Notes under the pieces: generated by a model
The model's database searches: none
What the model was told of the DNA's origin: nothing
The model's input: the letters and a program-made list of their open reading frames with translations, nothing else
Assembly: GCA_030642635.1 (NCBI GenBank)
Contig: DAOWNK010000003.1
Span: 1-31,305 of the forward strand
Source of the DNA: Pirellulales bacterium
GTDB lineage: Bacteria; Planctomycetota; Planctomycetia; Pirellulales; Thermoguttaceae
DNA length: 31,305 bases
Direction of reading: 5' to 3'
Shown: piece by piece, positions 22,120-29,959 of the stretch
Numbering within the stretch: position 1 is the stretch's first letter
Layout of the letters: every line of letters starts with the position of its first letter
Translations under genes and position numbers: made by a program

Positions 22120-23647
22120 CCGACCCAGCGGTGAGTCCGGGCGCGGCGGCGAGTTTCACCAGCGGTTCGATCGCCTTCTTGTCCTGCTGCTCGTACAGCA
22201 GCCGGGCGGCCGTGTTGCGGTGCCAGAAGTTCGGATGTGCCAGCAAGGCGACCAGTTCGCCGGTGGATGCCTTGCTCAGCCGTACTGGTTTAGGTTGTTT
22301 GAACCCTTCCGGCGCGATCCGGTAGATTCGCCCACGGTCGTTGCCGGTCGACAGGTCGATGTATTTCTTGGCCGACGGCGGCACGGCGCCGGGATGCTCA
22401 TACACCTCGCGGTACATGTCTGCCATATAGAGGTTGCCGTCCGGGCCGACCGTGAACTGGATCGGGCGGAACCATATCTCGTCTGAGGCCAGGAATTCTT
22501 TCTTCTGCTCCGTCCGATAGGCGGCAAACCCTACACCTCTGGGTTCCAGTCGCAGCCGGTGCACGATGTTGCTGGCGCCCTCGGCTGTAAACGAGTTGCC
22601 GTGGAACTGCTCCGGCCAGGCGTCGCCGGTGTAGATCGTCACGCCGCAGGCGCCGGTGAAGTACCCGGCCGCCTTTTCGGCAGCACTGCCGGCGAATACG
22701 CCCTTTTGACGCATTTCCGTACGCACAAGTCGCCACGGCTCGACCGGACTGGTCCGATACACCTGTGAACCGTCCTTCCAGATATTGATTCGTGCCGAAG
22801 GCGCTGCAAGGTACGGGTTTCTGGCGATGTAGCGGTCCTCGTACATTACCATCTTGATCGGCGCGCTGTTGTTCGATTCGAACTTCCGTCCCCACTGATC
22901 GAATGTCATGCCGAACTGCGACCCGCCGCTTTCCAATCGCAGTTGTCCGGTACGTGGGTTGAAGCTGAAGTCGCGGCCGCGTGCCTGGACCGGTTTGGCC
23001 TTGCGTTGTCGGTCACCCTGCTCCCACTTCACCGCCTGTAGCATTCCACCTGTCATGGAAGGCATACCGTGAATCCGGCTGTCCAATCCCCAACGGAGGC
23101 TGCTGGGCACTTCGTCGGTATCCTTGCAGTACCAAAGGTCGGGCGCCGAGACGATGAACACGCCGCCGTCGAAACACGTCAGCCCGGTGGGCCAAACCAG
23201 CTTGTCGGCGAAAACCGTGCCATTGTCAAACTTGCCGTCGCCGTCGGTGTCCTCCAGTAGAGAGACCCTGCCGTTCGGAGAGCCGAACTCCGCCGAGTTG
23301 TTTTCCGCGTAGGGGATCATTTCGGCAACGTACATGCGGCCGTCGGCGTCGAAGCACATGTCCACTGCATCGCGAACCAACGGCTCGGCGGCAACCAGAT
23401 CCAACCGAAGGCCGGAGATGATGTGGAACCCCTTCATCGACTCGGCCGGCTCACGGGGCGCAATCCGCGGCAGGCGATCCTTGTAGTCGACGTTTGGATC
23501 GACCTTCTCCCAATAGCCGTCTTTTTTTACTGTTTTGATGTCGTCGTCCGCAAAGCCGATTCCCACAAAGACGCCAATGCAAAGCAGCAGCGATAGCTCG
23601 ACGATGCGCACAATAAAGCGACAACAAATCTTCGATGCGGTTACCAC
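21995..23647 (-). CDS. PVC-type membrane-bound dehydrogenase-like protein, N-terminal part (frameshifted)
   Basis: This frame runs 550 codons from GTG 23647 (GAGGAGG seven bases upstream), but family-like sequence stops near LVKLAAAPG, at about 22140. The signal peptide covers residues about 12-33. The body is a beta-propeller of the NHL/glucose-dehydrogenase type as in TIGR02604: VDMCFDADGRMYVAEM, VSLLEDTDGDGKFDN, VKW...PVQARGRDFSFNPRTG, FTVGPDGNLYMADMYREV and DRGRIYRIAPEG. The last 48 residues (TAGSDARHVRPGRSG...) are out of frame. Rejoined to the downstream part, the protein would be about 834 aa. It lies 66 bp after the ceramidase-like gene, on the same strand, so the two probably form an operon. 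Confidence 0.82.
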   Translation of the reverse strand: MVTASKICCRFIVRIVELSLLLCIGVFVGIGFADDDIKTVKKDGYWEKVDPNVDYKDRLPRIAPREPAESMKGFHIISGLRLDLVAAEPLVRDAVDMCFDADGRMYVAEMIPYAENNSAEFGSPNGRVSLLEDTDGDGKFDNGTVFADKLVWPTGLTCFDGGVFIVSAPDLWYCKDTDEVPSSLRWGLDSRIHGMPSMTGGMLQAVKWEQGDRQRKAKPVQARGRDFSFNPRTGQLRLESGGSQFGMTFDQWGRKFESNNSAPIKMVMYEDRYIARNPYLAAPSARINIWKDGSQVYRTSPVEPWRLVRTEMRQKGVFAGSAAEKAAGYFTGACGVTIYTGDAWPEQFHGNSFTAEGASNIVHRLRLEPRGVGFAAYRTEQKKEFLASDEIWFRPIQFTVGPDGNLYMADMYREVYEHPGAVPPSAKKYIDLSTGNDRGRIYRIAPEGFKQPKPVRLSKASTGELVALLAHPNFWHRNTAARLLYEQQDKKAIEPLVKLAAAPGLTAGSDARHVRPGRSGCAVGRGSAAATGRRPSASARTRGAAVGKSA

Positions 23648-23713
23648 AAGAAAACCTCCTCGGCAAGGTGTGAGTGATTAAGGCGTGAATATTTATTATA
23701 TCACGGCGTGGTC

Positions 23714-25084
23714 TTATTTGCAACCAAACAGCCGGCCGATCGCCGCCTTCAACGTCGCCTCGGAATCCGGCGTCGTCCACGAGGCGCCGGGTTCGTATCC
23801 ACCTTCGGAAAACGCACTCTTGGTGCAGATGTAGGAGGGGTCGCAATCGCCGTAGCCGGCCACGGCCACGAAACTATCGGGCAGCGACCGCTGGGCGAAT
23901 AGTTGGAACTCAATCATCGGCTCGCCCGGCAGGTGCAGTATGTGGACGTTGCCGATTTGCAGTACACTCAATTCGATCGGGCGCTTGCTGCGCAGGTGGA
24001 AGGCCAGTCGCATGGCGCCGAAAAATATCCGCAACACTGGACCTTTTTTCGGGTTTTCCATGATTGCACGGCTGTCAGCCGCTGTATAACCGGCGTTGGT
24101 TCTAGGTGCCAGCAACAGCGGTGCCGTACGCCACTGGGGCCGACCGACCGGCTCCAGTTGTGTCGACGCGGCCGAGGCCTCCATGCCGGCCAGCAATCGT
24201 TCGGCCAGTTCGTCCCGGGCGCGGCGCGAGGCGTCGTTGTACTTGCCGGCCGCGATGTCACCGGCACAGCCGGTAAAGTAAATCTGAAAGATTCCTTCTT
24301 TCTCTTGCAACTTCTCACGTGCGATGCCGGGAAAGTCGTAACTGGCACGCGGATCGCCGTAGAAACTCTGCGGATGTGTTGCGTAGTAGTGCAGCCGCAC
24401 CAACGGTTTATCGCCGCAGGCAAACGTGATCGTCTTGAGCATCGGGTCGATCAACCCCTCGGGTAGCTCCCTTAACTCGGGGCGACCCTTGGTATTGCTG
24501 CCACGCCAGCGACACTTCCCGTGTTCGTTAATAATCCGGCGGCTGGAAGCGACTCGATCTACCTTGGCTTGGCCGGTGCCGATGCGATCGAACGGCTGGA
24601 GTTTTTCGATGGACTGCTTGGCCGTGGCGGCCAACCGGTCGGTCACCGCGTCAAAGAATTTCGGGTCGGGGTGTGGCGGCGGGTCTTTTATCTGTTCGAG
24701 CAGATTAAGGGCGTCGAGATCGCCCATCGGGGCGGTGTGCTGATGGACCGTCTGTACTGCAACGTGCGAGACGTCGGTTCCGACGGCCTTTGCAAGTTTG
24801 CTTCTGAACATCCTGTGGCCCGAGTTGCACAACTCGCACCAATCAACCGCACAGAGCACGCACCGACGCTTGCCGTCGTCGATTACTACTCCTTTGGCCA
24901 GCAACGGATGCTCTATGGTGGCCAGCGGTTTGTAGCTTGAATAAATCGGTGTTCCCAACGGCGGCGTCACGTCGCAGCAAAATGTGGTCAGTCGCAACTG
25001 CGGCCCGCCGTCGCGGGCGAAGACGGCCGCCAATGGGGCGCCGAGCCAAGCGGATATACAAGCAAGAAAATCACGTCGTCGCAT
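23714..25084 (-). CDS. Tat-exported neutral/alkaline ceramidase-like protein
   Basis: 456 aa. It starts MRRRDFLACISAWLGAPLAA, a twin-arginine signal peptide. The body resembles the N-terminal catalytic region of neutral/alkaline non-lysosomal ceramidases: TTFCCDVTPPLGTPIYSSY, HPLLAKGVVIDDGKRRCVL, the metal-site-like VAVQTVHQHTAPMGD, LVRLHYYATHPQSFYGD and IYFTGCAGDIAAGKYND. Ceramidases hydrolyse the amide bond of ceramide, but planctomycete members are numerous and may act on other substrates. The alternative upstream start (25240) reads through a palindromic repeat and is rejected; GAGGA lies before ATG 25084. It is followed by the heme-binding protein gene and divergent from the isomerase-like gene. 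Confidence 0.82.
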   Translation of the reverse strand: MRRRDFLACISAWLGAPLAAVFARDGGPQLRLTTFCCDVTPPLGTPIYSSYKPLATIEHPLLAKGVVIDDGKRRCVLCAVDWCELCNSGHRMFRSKLAKAVGTDVSHVAVQTVHQHTAPMGDLDALNLLEQIKDPPPHPDPKFFDAVTDRLAATAKQSIEKLQPFDRIGTGQAKVDRVASSRRIINEHGKCRWRGSNTKGRPELRELPEGLIDPMLKTITFACGDKPLVRLHYYATHPQSFYGDPRASYDFPGIAREKLQEKEGIFQIYFTGCAGDIAAGKYNDASRRARDELAERLLAGMEASAASTQLEPVGRPQWRTAPLLLAPRTNAGYTAADSRAIMENPKKGPVLRIFFGAMRLAFHLRSKRPIELSVLQIGNVHILHLPGEPMIEFQLFAQRSLPDSFVAVAGYGDCDPSYICTKSAFSEGGYEPGASWTTPDSEATLKAAIGRLFGCK

Positions 25085-25098
25085 GGTGAGAGTCCTCT

Positions 25099-25170
25099 GT
25101 TTAGCGGTTGCCGGCACGGCGGCCTGGGTGGGGGGTTGGGGGTTGGCCGCCGTGCCGGCGGCCGCTAAAC
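25099..25170. repeat. 72-bp palindromic repeat, GTTTAGC...GCCGCCGG family
   Basis: GTTTAGCGGTTGCCGGCACG and its near-inverse ending GCTAAAC (25170) enclose a GGGTGGGGGGTTGGGGGTTG loop. It lies 15 bp upstream of the ceramidase-like start, in the leader of that gene. Its translation gives the spurious RLAAAGTAA extension. Confidence 0.85.
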
Positions 25171-25265
25171 GGGTATGTATAACCCATGTATGGTAACAAA
25201 TCGCTTTGCAACAATCAAGTATATGCCAAACATTACTCACATATGTTCACTATAACGGCGGCTAC

Positions 25266-25325
25266 TTTCCATTTTTTCGCAATCCGGGTATTATGGTGTT
25301 CGAGACGGCCAAATAGCCATAATAC
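25266..25325 (+). promoter_or_regulatory. Possible promoter overlapped by a 9-bp inverted repeat
   Basis: TTTCCA (25266-25271) and TATTAT (25289-25294) are spaced 17 bp. GTATTATGG (25288-25296) and its exact inverse CCATAATAC (25317-25325) flank 20 bp, and the second arm abuts the AAGGAG ribosome-binding site (25326-25331). The repeat could be an operator over the -10 box or an RNA hairpin next to the ribosome-binding site. Confidence 0.45.
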
Positions 25326-25337
25326 AAGGAGAAATCC

Positions 25338-27008
25338 ATGGCCACATACGAAGTCCCCAAGCTCGCTAAACCGCCTAAAGCCAGAAAAAAACAGGTGGTT
25401 TTGGTCTCCAGCGGCGATCTGCGCCTGGCGGCCAACCAGACCTGCTGGAAGGCACAGCGGAAGATGGAGATCGCCTTGGCGAAGGCCGTAGCGGCGGCCG
25501 GGTATGAGGTGGTCAGGGCGCATCCCTATAAGCCGGCCGAAAAACACGGCTTTATCAGCTCGCAAAAGGAAGGGATGAAGGTCTTCGCAGGCATCGACCC
25601 TGCCGCCAAGCTCATAGTGGCCGAGGCCGTTTGGCAATACTCGCACCACGTGTTGCCCGGGCTGTTGGACCACCAGGGGCCTATTTTGACGGTGGCCAAC
25701 TGGTCGGGCACATGGCCGGGGTTGGTCGGGATGCTCAATCTGAACGCCTGCCTGACGAAAGCCGGCAAGAAATACTCCACGCTCTGGAGCGAGGATTTCA
25801 CCGATGAGTCGTTCGTGAAAAATCTTGGCAAGTGGCTCGAGAAGGGCGCCGTTAGGCACCCCACCAAACACGTTGCGGCGCTGAAAAACATCAAAATCCC
25901 CACCGCCGAACGACGGCTCGGCAATGCACTGGCCAAACAACTCCGGCGCGAGAAAGCCATAATGGGCGTCTTCGACGAAGGCTGCATGGGCATGTACAAC
26001 GCTATCATCCCCGACGAACTGCTCAACCCAACCGGAGTTTACAAGGAACGGCTCAGCCAGTCGGCACTCTGCTACGAAACCTCGCAGATCGGCGACGAGG
26101 AGGCGCAGGCCGTGCGCGATTGGATGCAGCAGCGCGGCATGACGTTCGTGACCGGCTCGGACGGGGTCGAGTTCCTCACCAACGAGCAGATACTCACGCA
26201 GTGCAAGATGTACATCGCCGCGGTGCGCATTGCAGACGACTTCGGATGTGACTTGATCGGCATCCAGTATCAGCAAGGGCTGAAGGACATGCTGCCGGCC
26301 AGCGACCTGATCGAGGGGATGTTGAACAACACCGACCGGCCGCCGGTGAAAAACCGCGACGGCCGGCGCGTGCTATACAAGGGCATGCCGCTGATGCACT
26401 TCAACGAAGTCGACGAGTGCGCAGGGCTGGACGCCCTGATGACTTATCGAGTACACAAGGCGATGGGCCAACCGGTCGAAAACACGCTGCACGACATCCG
26501 CTGGGGTGATTGGGATAAATCCGGCACGGTGGACGACTACGTCTGGGTGTTTCTGATAAGCGGCGCCGTGCCGCCGGCACACTTCCAGGGCGGATGGAAA
26601 GGCGCTTCCAGCGAACGGCAGCCGCAGATGTACTTCCGCCTGGGCGGTGGGTCGCTAAAGGGTATATCGAAGCCCGGCGAGATCGTATGGTCTCGTATCT
26701 TCATCGAGAACAACAAGCTGAAAATGGACCTCGGCCGGGCAGGGGTCGTCAAGCTGCCGCAAAAAGAGACCGAACGACGCTGGATTCTCACCACCTCGCA
26801 GTGGCCCATCATGCATGCGGTCACGTACGGCGTGTCGCGCGACCAGATGATGGCACGACACAAGGCCAACCACATCCAGGTCGTCTATGCCAAGAACGCG
26901 CTGGACGCCGACAAAGCACTGCTGGCGAAGGCCGCCATGGCCGAAGCGATGGGCATGGATGTGGCCGTCTGCGGTACTAAGAAGGACGGCAAGCAGTGGG
27001 GGAGGTAG
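25338..27008 (+). CDS. L-fucose/L-arabinose isomerase-like protein
   Basis: 556 aa, cytosolic, no signal peptide; AAGGAG seven bases before ATG 25338. The layout resembles the FucI/AraA sugar-isomerase fold. An N-terminal Rossmann-like part (VVLVSSGDLRLAANQTCWKA; PILTVANWSGTWPGLVGMLN) is followed by IMGVFDEGCMGMYNAIIPDE. The central part has HFNEVDECAGLDALMTYRVH and a VWVFLISGAVPPAHFQGGWK segment comparable to the metal-binding region of isomerases. Those enzymes interconvert aldoses and ketoses with Mn2+. Similarity is moderate, so substrate and even activity are inferred. The C-terminus (KQWGR, stop TAG) lies in a GGAGGTAGTGGGTAGTGGG tract. It is divergent from the ceramidase-like gene. Confidence 0.65.
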   Translation: MATYEVPKLAKPPKARKKQVVLVSSGDLRLAANQTCWKAQRKMEIALAKAVAAAGYEVVRAHPYKPAEKHGFISSQKEGMKVFAGIDPAAKLIVAEAVWQYSHHVLPGLLDHQGPILTVANWSGTWPGLVGMLNLNACLTKAGKKYSTLWSEDFTDESFVKNLGKWLEKGAVRHPTKHVAALKNIKIPTAERRLGNALAKQLRREKAIMGVFDEGCMGMYNAIIPDELLNPTGVYKERLSQSALCYETSQIGDEEAQAVRDWMQQRGMTFVTGSDGVEFLTNEQILTQCKMYIAAVRIADDFGCDLIGIQYQQGLKDMLPASDLIEGMLNNTDRPPVKNRDGRRVLYKGMPLMHFNEVDECAGLDALMTYRVHKAMGQPVENTLHDIRWGDWDKSGTVDDYVWVFLISGAVPPAHFQGGWKGASSERQPQMYFRLGGGSLKGISKPGEIVWSRIFIENNKLKMDLGRAGVVKLPQKETERRWILTTSQWPIMHAVTYGVSRDQMMARHKANHIQVVYAKNALDADKALLAKAAMAEAMGMDVAVCGTKKDGKQWGR

Positions 27009-27040
27009 TGGGTAGTGGGTAGGCCGGGTCGTGACCCGGC
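27001..27040. repeat. GGTAGTGGGTAGTGGGTAGG tract plus hairpin
   Basis: The tandem TAGTGGG tract contains the stop of the isomerase-like gene. It is followed by the hairpin GCCGGGTC/GACCCGGC (27023-27040, 8-bp stem, 2-nt loop), which could serve as a terminator although no T-run follows. Confidence 0.65.
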
Positions 27041-27059
27041 AAATTGGACTACCGGCGGA

Positions 27060-27398
27060 CTGGCGGCGGAGCATCGTCCGGTAGACGCACCAGTCGGTTA
27101 CGGCAGCGGAGCCGAAGAAGATCGACAGGATCAACCCCCACATAGCCGCTTTGCGGCCGATCAATGCCGGGGCGTTCTGCGCAATCCGCCGCAAACCCAG
27201 ACTGCTGAAGACGATACCAGCGATCGGCGCCGCCCAGAGCGCAGGGTCGATCATCGCCGCCGGCGAAAGCAACCCGAGAATCAACCCGGCAACCGCCGAT
27301 GAACTGACGGCACGATACTCGGCAACCCGGGTGTCTTGGCGGTCGGTCAGATGCGGACGTGGTTCGGTGTACATGGTGAACGTATTTCTGTTTACCAT
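27060..27398 (-). pseudogene. 3'-truncated DUF4190-like membrane protein gene
   Basis: About 113 codons of credible sequence. It has two hydrophobic segments, SSSAVAGLILGLLSPAAMI with IDPALWAAPIAGIVFSSLGL, then AAMWGLILSIFFGSAAVTDW, with the linker RRIAQNAPALIGRK. This is the N-terminal DUF4190-like module of longer planctomycete membrane proteins, which I expect to continue with a soluble domain. Here the frame runs into the TAGTGGG tract and then antisense into the isomerase-like gene (nominal stop 26655), without family-like sequence after MLRRQ. No ribosome-binding site is visible before either ATG (27398 or 27374). It is most likely a deletion remnant. Confidence 0.6.
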
Positions 27399-27521
27399 TT
27401 AGCGGCCGCCGGTACGGCGACCTGAAAGCCATAAAGCTGCGACCGGTGGTCGCGCCAATTCCGAAAAGTGGTAGAATGTGGTTTAATAGTGTCGTGCGCG
27501 ACCACCGGTCGCGGCTTTATG
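27398..27521. repeat. Half GTTTAGC-family unit and a 26-bp inverted repeat pair
   Basis: TTTAGCGGCCGCCGGTACGG (from 27398) is one half of the GTTTAGC family. CATAAAGCTGCGACCGGTGG... (27430-27455) and its inverse (27496-27521) pair over 26 bp with one mismatch and a 40-nt loop, the best-formed member of the AAAGCCGCGACCGGTGGTCG family. It ends 10 bp from the stop of the CvpA-like gene and could terminate that operon. Confidence 0.82.
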
Positions 27522-27530
27522 ATTGTCATC

Positions 27531-28202
27531 TTACTTTGCCAGGTGCTCCGGCAGCACGCGGATCGTATTGTACTGGTCGTTGTATGCTTCGAGGTTCGCT
27601 CGACGTGTGGCGTACTTGGGCATGAACTCGCCGCGCGGGTCGAACGTACGAGTCTTGTTCTTCTGCCAAACCGGCTCCTTGCGGAAGTCCTTGTTTGTTG
27701 CCGTGCGAGAGAACGCACCGCGCGATTGCCGCTGGACGAACCCCAGCCACTTTACTTCCGGACACAAGCTACTTTCTGCCCGTTGCTCGGACACGAAGCC
27801 GCCCCGCAGAAACGTGCGTCCCAGCGGCGCCGTGTGCAGCGACATTGCGGTGAAGCACACCATTACCCAGCCGACCCATGCGGCGAACAGCACGCTGCCG
27901 ATCTGGTCGACGATTTTCAGGAACCGGATCTTCACACGCGAGAGGAAATCGGTGGCCAGGCGCAACAGCACCATGAACAACGCGAACAGCCCCCATAGCA
28001 TAAGAAAGTCCCAAATGTAGGTATACGTGGCGAACGTCTGGCTGTATCCCTCGAGCCAGCGGACGGCCGGCTCGAAGAAGTTGGTGGCCAGAAGCGCAGC
28101 GGTCACCACGTTAATCAACCTGATGGCATTGCCCCACATCCCTTCGGTGTACAAGGCGGCAATACAACCGACGAAAATCAGTATGAACAGTAGTGTTAAC
28201 AT
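27531..28202 (-). CDS. CvpA-like membrane protein
   Basis: 223 aa. Four predicted membrane spans lie at residues 1-17 (MLTLLFILIFVGCIAAL), about 27-43, 60-83 (TYIWDFLMLWGLFALFMVLL) and 98-118 (GSVLFAAWVGWVMVCFTAMS), the CvpA layout. Family members are linked to colicin V export and envelope homeostasis. A soluble tail of about 100 residues (GFVSEQRAESSLCPEVKWLG to the end) extends beyond the usual CvpA length. ATG 28202 lies two bases after the GspE-like stop, so translation is probably coupled. The longer in-frame ORF starting at 28541 is antisense-free but overlaps the GspE-like gene in another frame and is rejected. It is the last gene of the PilT-GspE-CvpA unit. Confidence 0.78.
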   Translation of the reverse strand: MLTLLFILIFVGCIAALYTEGMWGNAIRLINVVTAALLATNFFEPAVRWLEGYSQTFATYTYIWDFLMLWGLFALFMVLLRLATDFLSRVKIRFLKIVDQIGSVLFAAWVGWVMVCFTAMSLHTAPLGRTFLRGGFVSEQRAESSLCPEVKWLGFVQRQSRGAFSRTATNKDFRKEPVWQKNKTRTFDPRGEFMPKYATRRANLEAYNDQYNTIRVLPEHLAK

Positions 28203-28204
28203 TG

Positions 28205-29959
28205 TTACTTCAACACCCTCATCAATTCCGGCAACGAAGTGACGCCCTTGGCCACCAGCAGAATGCCTTCTTCCTGCAGGTTTCTCATACCGTCTTTTCG
28301 GGCGGCCTGGCGGAGCACCTCGAGTTTCGGCCCGGCGGCCAGCATCTTTCGAACGTTCGGGCCGACCGCGAGCAACTCGAACACAGCGGTCCGGCCCTTG
28401 TAGCCTATCCCGCCGCACTTCGGGCAGATTTCCTCCGGATGTTGCGGCGGCCGGTAAAACGCCCGGACGCGGCCCTCGGGAATGCCCAACTGACGCAGCA
28501 CCTGTGCCGTCGGGGCGTAGGCCTCCTTGCACTTCTCGCACAGTTTGCGCACCAACCGCTGGCCCAACACGGCGGAGGGTAGTTGGGCGAATTCGGCCGG
28601 CGACGCGCCCAATGCCAATACCCGCAACAACGCTTCCGCACAGTCCCTCGCGCGGATCGTGCTGATGAACAACCGGTTCTGCGGAACCTCGCGCACTAGC
28701 AGCCCGACCGTCTCGGCATTGACCAGGTCACGGATCACGACCACGTTCGGCTCCATGCGAAACATTTTAGGCAGTACGTCGGCCGGCGACTGGCCCGACG
28801 ACGCGTTGTATGTGGTGGCCGGGATGTTTTCGACCTCTTGGAACCGATTGCCTTGAGCCTCGACCGCCATGAACTCGCGCACCAGCCGGTCGGTCTGGTG
28901 CAGCACCACGTCCATGGTAGTCCGCAGCCCTGCGGCCGGCATGGCGGAGAACAACAAAAGACCTTTTTTCAGTTTTAACAACTCCCGGAGTTGTTCCTGC
29001 ATTTTCGGTCTCATGCCAAGCTCCTCGAGCGTGGTCATACGTATTTTCTCATCGACGAATTGCATCAGCACGCGCTCGCCCGTCTTGGTCCCCTGCGAGG
29101 TCAAGGTGCCGCCGTATTCGATGTTTTCGCACTCGGCGGCGAAGGTGCCCTCCTGCTTGTTCCGGCGGTCTTGCGAGTTCAGTCCGCAGAGTATCTTCAG
29201 TGCTTCCAGCGCCGGGTCGGCTTCCTTGCGTTCCACCGGGTTGCGATTGATCCAAACGCCGTCGATCATGTATCGCACAATCACACCCTGTTGCGTGTAA
29301 TCGAGTATGACGGCCGAGGCACGGCAGGCCAACCCCTCGGTGATGATCTCGCGTGCAGTGCGCAACCCGGGCGCCTGTTGTGCAGCCAGCGTTCTGGCCT
29401 TGTCCGCACGCTCGTCGGCGCCGCCCGCGCCGCGCACGGTCACGGACGGGCCTTTCGTGTGCGGGTCTGGCACCTCGGCAGCCATCTTCACACCCACCTT
29501 CGACAACCGCACAGCAAGCCAATAGCGAATGTGCTCGGGAGTGAACACCTGTTGGTCGTTGGTTACCTTGGAGTTGCGGTACACGATGTAAGTTATAAGC
29601 GGTGCGACGTAGGCAACCACCAACAGCGGGAAACCGAGCCAGAAGTACGGAATCAGCCACACCAGCACAAACGCTGCGATGAACGTGCCGAAGACGATCG
29701 GGTTCCAGCGGAGGTGCGCCAGCTTCATTTCCTGGCAGTCGGTGTTGATCCAGTCGGTGGTGTGCACCCAGGCGAGAAAGACGAGCCAGCAGGCGAGTAT
29801 TTTACCCAAACTCAAGTAGAACCCCGGTCCGCGAAAGTCCTTGCCAAGCTCCATGGCCGGCCACCGGGCGACGTCGCCGGCCAGTGCATCGCCGGCACTG
29901 AGGATTACAATTGCTGCAATCACAAAAATTGAGAATTTACAATCATTACAAAGAAACAT
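28205..29959 (-). CDS. Membrane-fused GspE/PilB-like protein with degenerate ATPase motifs
   Basis: 584 aa. Residues 1-28 resemble a signal peptide or first span. Further spans lie at about 53-66 and 88-125 (FGTFIAAFVLVWLIPYFWLG, FPLLVVAYVAPLITYIVYRN). The rest follows the GspE/PilB ATPase order, including the tetracysteine zinc module CEKC...CPKC (474, 477, 512, 515) and KGRTAVFELL. The nucleotide motifs are altered. The Walker A loop reads FSAMPAAGLRTTM (337-349) without the GKT lysine, the Walker B region is EPNVVVIRD (403-411) without the GE pair, and the His box has STIRARD. It is probably a non-catalytic paralogue. ATG 29959 shares a base with the upstream stop (TGATG). Confidence 0.8.
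   Translation of the reverse strand: MFLCNDCKFSIFVIAAIVILSAGDALAGDVARWPAMELGKDFRGPGFYLSLGKILACWLVFLAWVHTTDWINTDCQEMKLAHLRWNPIVFGTFIAAFVLVWLIPYFWLGFPLLVVAYVAPLITYIVYRNSKVTNDQQVFTPEHIRYWLAVRLSKVGVKMAAEVPDPHTKGPSVTVRGAGGADERADKARTLAAQQAPGLRTAREIITEGLACRASAVILDYTQQGVIVRYMIDGVWINRNPVERKEADPALEALKILCGLNSQDRRNKQEGTFAAECENIEYGGTLTSQGTKTGERVLMQFVDEKIRMTTLEELGMRPKMQEQLRELLKLKKGLLLFSAMPAAGLRTTMDVVLHQTDRLVREFMAVEAQGNRFQEVENIPATTYNASSGQSPADVLPKMFRMEPNVVVIRDLVNAETVGLLVREVPQNRLFISTIRARDCAEALLRVLALGASPAEFAQLPSAVLGQRLVRKLCEKCKEAYAPTAQVLRQLGIPEGRVRAFYRPPQHPEEICPKCGGIGYKGRTAVFELLAVGPNVRKMLAAGPKLEVLRQAARKDGMRNLQEEGILLVAKGVTSLPELMRVLK

Noticed and set aside
25085..25240. In-frame N-terminal extension of the ceramidase-like protein
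   Set aside because: It reads through the repeat at 25099-25170; the Tat signal peptide starts at ATG 25084 with a ribosome-binding site.
25338..27008. Assignment as a DUF2088/lactate-racemase-type protein
   Set aside because: Considered at first, but the EVDECAGLDALMTYR and VWVFLISGAVPPAHF blocks fit the fucose/arabinose isomerase layout better.
28203..28541. Longer start for the CvpA-like gene
   Set aside because: It would overlap about 340 bp of the GspE-like gene in another frame; the start two bases after that gene's stop begins with a membrane span, as the family does.
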